This document shows, piece by piece, positions 1 through 7,065 of a DNA stretch of 11,600 nt. A program made the position numbers and the translations under genes. This DNA is from Chthoniobacter sp. (GTDB taxonomy: Bacteria; Verrucomicrobiota; Verrucomicrobiia; Chthoniobacterales; Chthoniobacteraceae): the NCBI GenBank assembly GCA_025351065.1, contig JANXWQ010000171.1, forward strand, positions 1-11,600, in the 5' to 3' direction. The notes beneath the pieces were generated by a model, which saw only the letters and a list, made by a program, of their open reading frames with translations, did no database searches and was not told the DNA's origin. Every line of letters begins with the position of its first letter. Within the stretch, counting starts at the first letter, position 1.

Positions 1-47
1 GGTGCTGCTGCCGCGCACGTCTCACCCGCCGCCTCGCTGCGCTCGCC

Positions 48-93
48 CGGCGGACGGCACGGAGTGCCATCCCTACCTCGCCGCTGGCGGCGA
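48..93. repeat. Two compact palindromes upstream of the U32 gene
   Basis: Positions 56-68 form a 5-bp perfect stem (GGCAC/GTGCC) with a GGA loop; it extends to 7 bp (54-70) if one G-T pair is allowed. It is followed by CCCTACC and then by a second perfect 7-bp hairpin (TCGCCGC/GCGGCGA, 78-84 and 87-93) with a 2-nt loop. The trinucleotide loop GGA is the same as in the right-hand hairpin of the inverted repeat at 1475-1632. From memory, motifs such as 'acGGCAcGGAgTGCCgtCCCTACC' recur between genes in Verrucomicrobiota genomes; I could not search for this. The rest of 1-125 shows no coding region I can support and no clear promoter. Confidence 0.5.
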
Positions 94-125
94 CGCAGGA
101 AGCGCGTTCTATTGGCGCCCGCCAA

Positions 126-2759
126 ATGACCATGCCCTCCACTTCTCAACCACCCGAACTGCTCGCGCCCGCGGGCGGCTGGGACTGCGTGCGCGCGGCG
201 GTGGCGAATGGCGCGGACGCGGTTTATTTCGGGCTGCCGAAATTCAACGCGCGGCTGCGGGCGGACAATTTCACCGAGACGGAGCTGCCGGAGGTTGTGG
301 CGTTTTGTCATCGGCATGGGGTGAAGGCGTATGTCGCCTTCAACACGCTCGTCTTCACCGGCGAACTCGACGACGCCGCAGATTATCTGCGGCTGCTCAA
401 TCGCGCGGGCGTGGATGCGCTGATCGTGCAGGACGTGGGGCTGGTGCGGCTGGCGCGGGCGATCACGCCGGAGCTGCCCATTCACGCGAGCACGCAGATG
501 ACGATCACTTCGCCGGAGGGTGTGGCGTTTGCGAAGGAGCTGGGGATCGAGCGGGCGGTGCTGGCGCGGGAGCTTTCGCTGCGGGAGCTGGGGAAATTCG
601 GAGAGCGGAGGGCGGAGGGTGGAAGAGAGGAAACCGAGCCCGTGCTGCCGCTCGAAGTCTTCGTCCATGGCGCGCTCTGCGTGGCGTATTCGGGGCAGTG
701 TCTGACGAGCGAATCGCTGGGCCAGCGGAGCGCGAACCGGGGCGAGTGCGCGCAGGCCTGCCGCATGCCGTACGAGCTGGTGGTCGATGGCGCGGTGTGC
801 GATCTCGGCGACCGGCGGTATCTGCTTTCGCCGCAGGATTTGGCGGCGGTGAATGAAATCCCGGCGCTCATGGATCTCGGCGTGGTGAGTTTCAAAATCG
901 AAGGCCGGCTGAAGACGCCGGAGTACGTGGCGGCAGTGTGCCAGGTCTATCGCAAGGCCATCGACGCCGCGCTCGCGGCCCGCGACGGCGCGGCGCTCAA
1001 CCATCCACCATCCACCATCAACTCTCCCGACCGCTACCAGCTCGAGATGGCTTTTTCCCGCGGGCTCTACTCCGGCTGGATGCACGGCGTGAACCATCAG
1101 GAGCTGGTGCCGGCGCGGTACGGGAAAAAGCGCGGGCCGTTTGTCGGCAGGATCGCCGGCGTGGGGCGCGACTACGTGGAGCTGGTGCCGGAGATCGCGC
1201 TAAAGCTGGGCGACGGCGTGGTTTTCGACACCGGCGGCGATACGAATGCGGAGCAGGGCGGGCGCGTTTTTGGGATCAAAGGCGGGCGCTATTTTTTCCA
1301 GCACGGGCATCTCGACTTCGCGCGGCTGAAGCCCGGCGACCGCGTGTGGAAAACGGACGACCCGGAGCTGAACAAGCGGCTGCGGCAGTCGTTCGCCGGG
1401 AAGCTCGAGCCGCGGCGGCGCGCAGTCGTGGACGTGCGCGTGAGCGGGCGGGCGGGCGAGGCGATGGTCGTGCTGGGGAGCGCGCGCGTCCCGCGTGCTG
1501 GCGAAGGCGTCCCGCCTTCGCGAACTTCCAGCGACGTGGAATCGCGAGGGGCTGTCGCGCGGGCAAATGACGCGGCTGAAAGTGCGTCGCGGCGGGACGC
1601 CGCGACCCGCACGCGGGACGCGTGCGCTCCCCGGACTCTGCGCTCCGCGCTGCCGCTGGAAGCAGCGCGGACGGCTCCGCTGACGGTGGAGAAACTGCGG
1701 GAGCATCTCGGGCGGTTTGGCGAAAGCGGGTACGTGCTGGGGGATTTTGAAAACGCGCTCGAAGACGAAGTCATCCTGCCAATCGGGGAGCTGAACCGGC
1801 TGCGGCGAGAACTCGTTTTCCAACTCGACGCGGCGCGGGCGGTGCAGCGCGTGGAGTCGCCGGAGTCGTGGCGCGAAGTGTTGGGAAACCCGCTGCCGCG
1901 CACGCCTGAGGCTTCCGCCACTTTGCGCGTCCTTTGCCGGACGATGGAGCAGCTTGATGCGGCGCTGGCCTGCGGCGTAGCGGAAGTGTATGCGGATTTC
2001 GAGGACATCCGCCGCTACAAAGACGCAGTCGCGCGGGTGCGTGAGGGGGGCAGCGGCGCGCGGATTTTTCTCGCGACGCCGCGGATTCAAAAAGCGGGCG
2101 AACAGGGCTTTTTCAAGCTCATCGAAAACGCCGCGCCCGACGGCGTGCTCATCCGCAACCTCGGGGCGATCGCGCATTTCGCGGCGAGTCCGCTGCGGAA
2201 GGTGGGCGACTTTTCGCTCAATGTCGCGAACCCGTTGACGGCGCAGCATTTGATCGGCAGAGGGCTGGAGCGGGTGACGGTGAGCTACGATCTGAACATC
2301 GGGCAGGTGCTCGATCTGCTGGCCGCCGCGCCGCCGGAGTGGTTCGAGCTGACGATCCATCAGCACATGCCGATGTTTCATATGGAGCATTGCGTTTTCG
2401 CGGCCTTCATGTCGCAGGGGAAGGACTACACGGACTGCGGGCGGCCATGCGAAAAGCATCGCGTGCATCTGCGTGACCGCGTGGGCGTGGAGCATCCGCT
2501 GCGCGCGGACGTGGGCTGCCGCAATACGCTTTTCAACGCGGTGCCGCAGACCGGCGCGCTCTTTTTTCAACAGCTCGAAAACGCGGGGCTGCGCGACTTT
2601 CGCATCGAGCTGCTGGAGGAAAATGCGGGCGAAGCGGAGCGCGTCATCCACGCCTACCAGACGCTGCTCGGCGGCACGCGCGACGGCGAAACTTTATGGA
2701 GCGAGCTGCGCGCGCAGTCGCAGCTCGGCGTGACGCACGGGACGTATCAGCCGCGCTAA
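126..2759 (+). CDS. U32-family protein, long DUF3656 type (RlhA/TrhP-like RNA hydroxylation family)
   Basis: This 877-residue protein belongs to the U32 'peptidase' family. Characterised members (RlhA, TrhP) take part in hydroxylation of 23S rRNA or tRNA, while UbiU/UbiV act in oxygen-independent ubiquinone hydroxylation; proteolysis is doubtful for most. The N-terminal U32 domain covers roughly residues 10-330 and contains the family signature around EVFVHGALC...SGQCLTS (177-195), with Cys185, Cys192, Cys208 and Cys212. In UbiU/UbiV such cysteines bind a 4Fe-4S cluster. A DUF3656-like region follows from about residue 338. A second cysteine set (756, 771, 775, 798) lies in the C-terminal part, around DCGRPCE and CRNT. 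Residues about 450-503 are encoded by a REPIN-like repeat; without them the length would be near 825, which I recall as usual for the long subclass. The start at 126 has no clear ribosome-binding site; the in-frame ATG at 132 is an alternative. The family call is firm, but the exact RNA substrate is unknown. Confidence 0.9.
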   Translation: MTMPSTSQPPELLAPAGGWDCVRAAVANGADAVYFGLPKFNARLRADNFTETELPEVVAFCHRHGVKAYVAFNTLVFTGELDDAADYLRLLNRAGVDALIVQDVGLVRLARAITPELPIHASTQMTITSPEGVAFAKELGIERAVLARELSLRELGKFGERRAEGGREETEPVLPLEVFVHGALCVAYSGQCLTSESLGQRSANRGECAQACRMPYELVVDGAVCDLGDRRYLLSPQDLAAVNEIPALMDLGVVSFKIEGRLKTPEYVAAVCQVYRKAIDAALAARDGAALNHPPSTINSPDRYQLEMAFSRGLYSGWMHGVNHQELVPARYGKKRGPFVGRIAGVGRDYVELVPEIALKLGDGVVFDTGGDTNAEQGGRVFGIKGGRYFFQHGHLDFARLKPGDRVWKTDDPELNKRLRQSFAGKLEPRRRAVVDVRVSGRAGEAMVVLGSARVPRAGEGVPPSRTSSDVESRGAVARANDAAESASRRDAATRTRDACAPRTLRSALPLEAARTAPLTVEKLREHLGRFGESGYVLGDFENALEDEVILPIGELNRLRRELVFQLDAARAVQRVESPESWREVLGNPLPRTPEASATLRVLCRTMEQLDAALACGVAEVYADFEDIRRYKDAVARVREGGSGARIFLATPRIQKAGEQGFFKLIENAAPDGVLIRNLGAIAHFAASPLRKVGDFSLNVANPLTAQHLIGRGLERVTVSYDLNIGQVLDLLAAAPPEWFELTIHQHMPMFHMEHCVFAAFMSQGKDYTDCGRPCEKHRVHLRDRVGVEHPLRADVGCRNTLFNAVPQTGALFFQQLENAGLRDFRIELLEENAGEAERVIHAYQTLLGGTRDGETLWSELRAQSQLGVTHGTYQPR
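605..625 (+). repeat. Purine-rich heptamer tract inside the U32 gene
   Basis: Two perfect GCGGAGG units followed by a diverged third (GTGGAAG), period 7, within a longer almost pure purine stretch (about 599-633). It encodes the charged linker around GERRAEGGREETE (residues about 159-171), just before the conserved EVFVHGALC motif. In relatives I recall this linker being shorter, so the tract is probably an in-frame expansion. Confidence 0.55.
1000..1020 (-). repeat. Pyrimidine-rich heptamer tract inside the U32 gene
   Basis: Three tandem units of period 7 on the + strand (ACCATCC, ACCATCC, ACCATCA). It encodes NHPPSTIN near residues 293-300, a stretch that looks like an insertion before the conserved LEMAFSRGLYSG. 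Read on the minus strand the unit is GGATGGT, the same GGAnGG pattern as the purine tract at 605-625 but in the opposite orientation. Confidence 0.55.
1475..1632. repeat. REPIN-like inverted repeat inserted in frame in the U32 gene
   Basis: The left end (GGGGAGCGCGCGCGTCCCGC, 1475-1494) and the reverse complement of the right end agree at 23 of the first 24 bases. Inside each arm is a perfect 9-bp hairpin: 1501-1521 (GCGAAGGCG/CGCCTTCGC, loop TCC) and 1586-1606 (GTCGCGGCG/CGCCGCGAC, loop GGA). A spacer of about 64 nt separates them. Two hairpin units in inverted orientation is the REPIN architecture described for REP sequences mobilised by RAYT (TnpA-REP) transposases; no such transposase is in this window, so the element would be non-autonomous. 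It encodes the phrase SARVPRAGEGVPP, and the antisense frame reads almost the same phrase, as expected from the symmetry. The U32 reading frame is kept open through it. Confidence 0.75.
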
Positions 2760-2771
2760 ATCGGCGCGGCT
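2749..2771. terminator. Hairpin between convergent genes, overlapping both stop codons
   Basis: A perfect 8-bp GC-rich stem (AGCCGCGC at 2749-2756, GCGCGGCT at 2764-2771) with a 7-nt loop (2757-2763). The loop carries the TAA stop of the U32 gene (2757-2759), and the right arm runs into the TAG stop of the opposing hydrolase gene (2770-2772 on the minus strand). The genes are only 10 nt apart, so this could serve as a two-way terminator. There is no T-tract on either side, so classic intrinsic termination is unproven. Confidence 0.5.
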
Positions 2772-3675
2772 ACGACTTGCCGTTTGCGCCGAGCCCGAGG
2801 TGGCGGTTGAGGAACTCGACCATACGATGCACACGATCGGGCGTGGTGAATTCCGGCCCGCCGTGCCCCGCGCCCTCGATGATTTCAAGGGTCGCGTCTA
2901 CGCCGGCGGCCTTGAGTTTGTCGGCGAGCCCGGTGCTTTGCGCGGCGGGGACGAGCGGATCTTTCGTGCCCTGCTCAATGAAGAGCGGCGCGGTTTCTTT
3001 CGTCACCCACGTCACGGGACTGGCGCGGCGCGCGAGTTCCATTTTCTCCCCGAGCGGGCCGCCGAAAAGCTGCACGAGCACGGAGTCCGGGCCTGCGCGC
3101 TGCACCATCGGCGCGCCGCTTGGCGGGATGAAGCCGGGAAAATCCGCGGGGCCGTACCAGTCGATGCCGCACTGAATCGCGCTGGACTGGTCGAGGTTTT
3201 CTCCCTTGTCGAAATCGCGCACGTTGCCCGTGGTGGCGAGCAGCGCGGTGAGGTGGCCGCCCGCGCTGTCGCCAAACGCGGCGATGCGTTTCGGGTCGTA
3301 GCCGTACTCGGCGGCGTGCGCGCGCAGCCAGCGGACGGCCGCTTTGCAGTCCTCGATTTGCGCGGGAAAAATCGCGTCCTGGCTGAAGCGATATTCCACG
3401 CTGGCGACGGAGTAGCCGAGCGCGACGAGGCCGAGGCTAGGCACGCCGTCTTTCGAGCCCGCGCGCCAGCCGCCGCCGTGGATATAGACGAGCAGCGGAC
3501 CTTTGGGCTGCGCGGGGAGGTAAAGGTCGAGCTTCTGCCGCGCGTGGCCGTCGGTCACGTAGGCGAGGTCGCGCACTGTTTTGGTGTCGGCTGGCAAACC
3601 TCGATCGGCGCGGGCGGCGAGCGGTAGCAGGACAAAGGAGAGGGCGAGGAGCGCGGAGAGTGCGGAGAAATTCAT
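2770..3675 (-). CDS. Secreted alpha/beta hydrolase (esterase/lipase-like)
   Basis: This 301-residue protein begins with a clear signal peptide (hydrophobic stretch about 4-20, then ARA-D), so it should act in the periplasm or outside the cell. The alpha/beta-hydrolase hallmarks are all present: the oxyanion-hole motif HGGGW (66-70), the nucleophile elbow GDSAG (135-139, Ser137), the acidic residue Asp239 in GTKDPLVP and the catalytic His271 in GAGHGG. HGGGW with GDSAG places it among carboxylesterase, hormone-sensitive-lipase-like and acetyl-xylan or feruloyl-esterase-like enzymes; the substrate cannot be read from the sequence. It is the last gene of a three-gene minus-strand block, 35 nt after the DUF1552 gene, which suggests co-transcription and work on the same exported substrate. 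It ends tail to tail with the U32 gene. Confidence 0.88.
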   Translation of the reverse strand: MNFSALSALLALSFVLLPLAARADRGLPADTKTVRDLAYVTDGHARQKLDLYLPAQPKGPLLVYIHGGGWRAGSKDGVPSLGLVALGYSVASVEYRFSQDAIFPAQIEDCKAAVRWLRAHAAEYGYDPKRIAAFGDSAGGHLTALLATTGNVRDFDKGENLDQSSAIQCGIDWYGPADFPGFIPPSGAPMVQRAGPDSVLVQLFGGPLGEKMELARRASPVTWVTKETAPLFIEQGTKDPLVPAAQSTGLADKLKAAGVDATLEIIEGAGHGGPEFTTPDRVHRMVEFLNRHLGLGANGKS

Positions 3676-3710
3676 CGTGGCTAGAGTGGGGCAGGAATCG
3701 GTGCGCGCGG

Positions 3711-5120
3711 TTACGCGTTTTCGAGTCCTTTGAAATTGGCGTCGTCGAGCCCCGCGAGTTCGCCGGTGCTGTCGGAGAATTTTTCGACCGGCGTGCCCAT
3801 GCGTTTGAGCATCGAGACGTAGAGATTCGTGAGCGGCGAGTTTTTCTCGTAGGCGAGCGCGCGCCCACTCGCGATGGTGCCGCCGCCGCGGCCGGCGAGG
3901 ACGATGGGGAGCTTGTGCGGGTCGTGGGCGTTGCCGTCGTGCATGCCGGCGCCGAGGAGGAGCATGGAGTTGTCGAGCAGGGTGCGCTCGCCCTCGCGGA
4001 TGGCGCGCATTTTTTCGAGCATGTAGGCGAACTGCTCGTAGTGCCAGCGGTTGATGCGCTCGTACTGCGCCATCGCCTCGGGCGCGTTTTTGTGGTGCGA
4101 GATTTCGTGGAAGCCACCGCTCACGCCTTCGAGGAAGGAGAAGTTGCGCCCGCTCACGGCGTTGCCAAACATGAAGGTGGAGACGCGGGTGGAATCGGTC
4201 CAGAAGCCGAGCACCATGAGGTCGAGCATGAGGCGGACGTGCTCAGTGTGGTCGCCCTTGCGCTCGCTCACGCGGGCGGGGTCGGCGTAGGCGTCGATGC
4301 GCGCGCCGAGTTCCCTGACGGCCTTTTCGGCCCGGCCGTCGCTGTGGTTCGTTTCGCTCTGCCGCTTCGCGTCAAAGGCGATGCGCTGCTCCACGCCGCG
4401 GACGCTTTCGAGATATTCGTCGAGCTTCTGCCGGTCGTCCTTGCCGAGCCGTTGCTGGAGCCGTTTGGCGTCCTCCAGCACGAGGTCGATGACGCTGCGA
4501 TCCTTCGCCGCCTCGGCGGCGCGGCCCGGCGTGTTCGAGCGGAAAAGGCGGTCGAACGCGGCGCGCGGATTGATCTCCTTGGTCAGCGGCGTGGTCGGCG
4601 TGTTCCAGGAAATGTGCGCGCCGTAAAGCTGGGTGTAGCCGACATTCGTGTCCACGCCGGTCGCGGGCGGGTCGATGCCGAGTTCGAGCGATGGCAGCGC
4701 GGTCATGTGGCCGATGCGTTTCGCCGCGACCTGATCCATGGAGACCGCGCCGCTGCGCAAGTCGCTGCCCGTGGTGCGCGTGATCGTGGTGCCGGTGAGA
4801 AAGCCGCCGGTCTTCACGTAGTGACCGTCGCCGGTGTTGGTCGCGGCGTTCCAAAGATTGCGAAGGACGAGCACCTCGTCCTTGTGCGGCGCGAGCGGCT
4901 GGAGGATCGGCGAAAGCTCGAAGTCGCGGCCCGCGCCGGTGGGGTTCCATTTGCCGGGGCAGACGCCGTTCGGCATGTACAGCACGGCCATGCGCACGGG
5001 CGTGGCGGCGGCTCCGGCGGCAAGCGCGGACGCGGGGCGCATGGCCTCCAGCCACGGCAGGCAGAGCGTGGCGCCGAGGCCTTTGAGGATGGTGCGACGG
5101 GAAAGGGGGGCGGTTTTCAA
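3711..5120 (-). CDS. DUF1552 domain protein with Tat signal
   Basis: This 469-residue protein opens with a twin-arginine type leader (SRRTILKGLG at 7-16, then LCLPWLEAM), so it is probably exported folded through Tat. The rest matches the DUF1552 pattern: YMPNGV near 48-53, GDGHYVKTGGFLTG near 97-110, and the C-terminal block LLDNSMLLLGAGMHDGNAHD followed by LPIVLAGRGGG and GRAL. DUF1552 proteins are common in Planctomycetes, Verrucomicrobia and related groups, usually beside DUF1587/1592/1588 cytochrome-like proteins, as here. Their biochemical function is not established, although their layout resembles the DUF1501 family. The start is a TTG (5118-5120) without an obvious ribosome-binding site; no ATG lies close upstream in frame, and the leader begins directly after it, so the TTG is plausible and may rely on coupling to the upstream gene, which stops 34 nt before. 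Confidence 0.88.
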   Translation of the reverse strand: MKTAPLSRRTILKGLGATLCLPWLEAMRPASALAAGAAATPVRMAVLYMPNGVCPGKWNPTGAGRDFELSPILQPLAPHKDEVLVLRNLWNAATNTGDGHYVKTGGFLTGTTITRTTGSDLRSGAVSMDQVAAKRIGHMTALPSLELGIDPPATGVDTNVGYTQLYGAHISWNTPTTPLTKEINPRAAFDRLFRSNTPGRAAEAAKDRSVIDLVLEDAKRLQQRLGKDDRQKLDEYLESVRGVEQRIAFDAKRQSETNHSDGRAEKAVRELGARIDAYADPARVSERKGDHTEHVRLMLDLMVLGFWTDSTRVSTFMFGNAVSGRNFSFLEGVSGGFHEISHHKNAPEAMAQYERINRWHYEQFAYMLEKMRAIREGERTLLDNSMLLLGAGMHDGNAHDPHKLPIVLAGRGGGTIASGRALAYEKNSPLTNLYVSMLKRMGTPVEKFSDSTGELAGLDDANFKGLENA

Positions 5121-5154
5121 AATGGTGTCAGGGGTGTGGCGCAGGCTTCCGCAC

Positions 5155-7014
5155 TCATGGGTTCGTCGCGACAGCGGCAGTGCCGCGACGGTTTTGGAAA
5201 GGGTAGCTCTTCACGATTTCGAGAACCAACGTGTCCACCCGATAGTCCGCGCCCGCCAGCAGTTTCGCGGTGTGGCGGACGGTGGGCACGTCGTAGGATT
5301 CGAGGCCGCGGTTGAGCGCGTAGGCGTACATTTTTTCGGTGACGTTGCGGGCAAAGACGTCTTTGTGTTTCAGCAAAATCGCCTTCAGCTCGGCGGGCCC
5401 GCTGAACTTTTCCCCGCTGACCATCTCGCCCGTGGCATCCACCGGCTGCTCCGCGATCTGGGTGCGCCAGCGGCCGATGGCGTCGAAATTTTCCAAGCCG
5501 AAGCCGAGCGGATCGAGCCGCTTGTGGCAGCCGGCACACTCCTCCTTGGTGCGATGCTTTTCCAACTGCTGCCGCAGCGTCAGTCCGTCCTTCGGCTTGT
5601 CATTCGTCGGCAAGCTTTGCACGAGCGGCGGTGGTGGCGGCGGCGGGGTGCCGAGGATTTGTTCGAGGATCCATTTGCCCCGCAGCACCGGGCTCGTGCG
5701 GCGCGGGTACGAGGTGAGCGTGAGCACCGCGCCCATCGTGGCGACGCCGCCGCGGTTGCGGTCCTTCAAAGCGACGCGTTGAAATTTTTCGCCGGTCACG
5801 CCGTCGAGTCCATAGAGCTTGGCGAGGGGCTCGTTCACGTAGGTGTAATCGGCGTCGAGCAGGCGGAGCAGGCTGCCGTTTTCGCGCACGAGCGCGTGGA
5901 AAAACTCGACCGGCTCGGCGAGCATGGCGTCGCGCAGGGCGGGCGTGTAATCGGGGAAACGCTTGGCGTCGGGCTGGGCGGAGGTCGTGAGTTCGTCCAC
6001 GCGCAGCCACTGGCCGGCGAAGGTTTCCGCGAAGGCGCGGGCTTTGGGATCGAGCAGCATGCGCTTCACCTGCGCCTCCAGCACGGCGGGCTGGCGGAGC
6101 GTGCCGGCGTAGGTGACGCGGAAAAGCTCATCGTCCGGCATGCTCGACCAGAGGAAATACGAAAGGCGGCTGGCGAGTTCGTAATCGCTCACGGGCGAGG
6201 CGTTCAGGCCGCGCGGCACCTCGACGCGGAAAAGGAAATCCGGCGAGACGAGCACGCCGCGCAGCGCGTAGCGCACCGCGTCGTCAAATGATTCGCCGCG
6301 TGCGTCGGCCTGGGCGAAAAGTTTCAGCAGCAGCTCGATCTGCGCGGGCTCGACGGGCCGGCGAAAGGCGCGGGCCACAAAGCGCGAGATGTCCGTCCGC
6401 GCGGCGTCGGTCTTCGTCAGCACCGGGCCGGCGCGCACGGCGATGAGCCGCTCCGGCTTCGTCGCGGCGAGCAGCCTCGTGGCTACGGCGAGATACTTTT
6501 CCACCAGCACGGGCGGGGTGAAAAGCGTCGCCGAGTTGTTGTCGAAACCGCCGCCGCCGCCGCCGTCGGGCGGGAACTCGTCGGCGGGATGCGTGTCGAG
6601 GCCGAGCAGGTCGCGGATGGTGTTGTTGTATTCGCGTTTGCTCAGCCGGTGCAGCACCGGCTTGCCCGGATCGCGCGGCACGGCCAGCGGATCGGGATCA
6701 TTCAGCGCGCGGTCGAGCCAGGCGATCAGGCGCTTCCGCTCGTCCGCGCTCGGCTGCGGCTTGTCGTCCGGCGGCATGGCCTCGTCGCGGAGTTCGACCA
6801 GCACTTTGTCCCACAGCAGCGGATCGCGATAGAGCGCCGCGAGGTCACTCACTTCATGCAACTTCACCCCGCCCTTCGCCTTCTCCGCGCCGTGGCATTT
6901 GAAACAAAACGTCTCCAGCACCGGCCGCACCTCCTGGGCAAAATCCGCCGCGCCCGCGCTGGAGAGCGCGAGCACGCTGGAGAGCAGGGCCGGGCGGAAA
7001 GTCATGCGGCCCAT
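5155..7014 (-). CDS. DUF1592-type protein with two CxxCH haem motifs (planctomycete cytochrome C)
   Basis: This 619-residue exported protein has a signal peptide (about 1-22) and then a cytochrome-c-like domain with CFKCH (Cys37, Cys40, His41) and the downstream MPPDDKP (80-86) that would supply the axial Met. The domains follow in the order known for this family: DUF1587 (HRLSKREYNNTIRDLLGLD, about 122-140), DUF1595 (about 206-265), DUF1592 (about 275-400), DUF1588 with the conserved polyproline ILGTPPPPPPP and a second CxxCH (CAGCH, Cys493, Cys496, His497, then DPLGFGLENFDAIG), and DUF1585 at the C-terminus. The variable region between DUF1587 and DUF1595 is very short here, so the protein is smaller than many relatives, which I recall as 700-900 residues. 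ATG at 7014 is used, but Met4 (7005) is an equally good start. It is the first gene of the minus-strand block; with DUF1552 it probably forms an exported redox module of unknown substrate. Confidence 0.9.
   Translation of the reverse strand: MGRMTFRPALLSSVLALSSAGAADFAQEVRPVLETFCFKCHGAEKAKGGVKLHEVSDLAALYRDPLLWDKVLVELRDEAMPPDDKPQPSADERKRLIAWLDRALNDPDPLAVPRDPGKPVLHRLSKREYNNTIRDLLGLDTHPADEFPPDGGGGGGFDNNSATLFTPPVLVEKYLAVATRLLAATKPERLIAVRAGPVLTKTDAARTDISRFVARAFRRPVEPAQIELLLKLFAQADARGESFDDAVRYALRGVLVSPDFLFRVEVPRGLNASPVSDYELASRLSYFLWSSMPDDELFRVTYAGTLRQPAVLEAQVKRMLLDPKARAFAETFAGQWLRVDELTTSAQPDAKRFPDYTPALRDAMLAEPVEFFHALVRENGSLLRLLDADYTYVNEPLAKLYGLDGVTGEKFQRVALKDRNRGGVATMGAVLTLTSYPRRTSPVLRGKWILEQILGTPPPPPPPLVQSLPTNDKPKDGLTLRQQLEKHRTKEECAGCHKRLDPLGFGLENFDAIGRWRTQIAEQPVDATGEMVSGEKFSGPAELKAILLKHKDVFARNVTEKMYAYALNRGLESYDVPTVRHTAKLLAGADYRVDTLVLEIVKSYPFQNRRGTAAVATNP
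6548..6565. repeat. (CCG)6 trinucleotide run in the DUF1592-type gene
   Basis: Six tandem CCG units on the + strand encode a six-glycine run (residues about 151-156) between FPPD and FDNN. Relatives usually have a few varied residues ending in GFDN here, so the run is a likely small slippage expansion in a loop. Confidence 0.5.
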
Positions 7015-7065
7015 TCTATCACGGCTTCGCGTTGTTTCTTAGCATTGCTGGCGGCCTGCGGGGCG

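Noticed and set aside
1475..1632. CRISPR-like or attachment-site interpretation of the inverted repeat
   Set aside because: Only two arms in inverted orientation, no regular direct repeats with spacers, and no integrase or cas gene nearby.
1200..2651. Long minus-strand open frame (483 codons) opposite the U32 gene
   Set aside because: It is a high-GC antisense shadow. The plus strand carries the family motifs and cysteine clusters; the minus translation is rich in Arg/His with no recognisable domain, apart from the palindrome-derived SARVPRA phrase.
3660..5315. Long plus-strand open frame (551 codons) opposite the DUF1552 gene
   Set aside because: Composition-driven shadow. The DUF1552 motifs and Tat leader are on the minus strand.
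5630..5655. Polyproline run in the DUF1588 region as a repeat expansion
   Set aside because: The ILGTPPPPPPP phrase is a conserved family feature and is coded by mixed proline codons, so it is not a recent expansion.
4834..6291. Plus-strand open frame (485 codons) opposite the DUF1552 and DUF1592-type genes
   Set aside because: It crosses two minus-strand genes and has no domain signature or ribosome-binding site.
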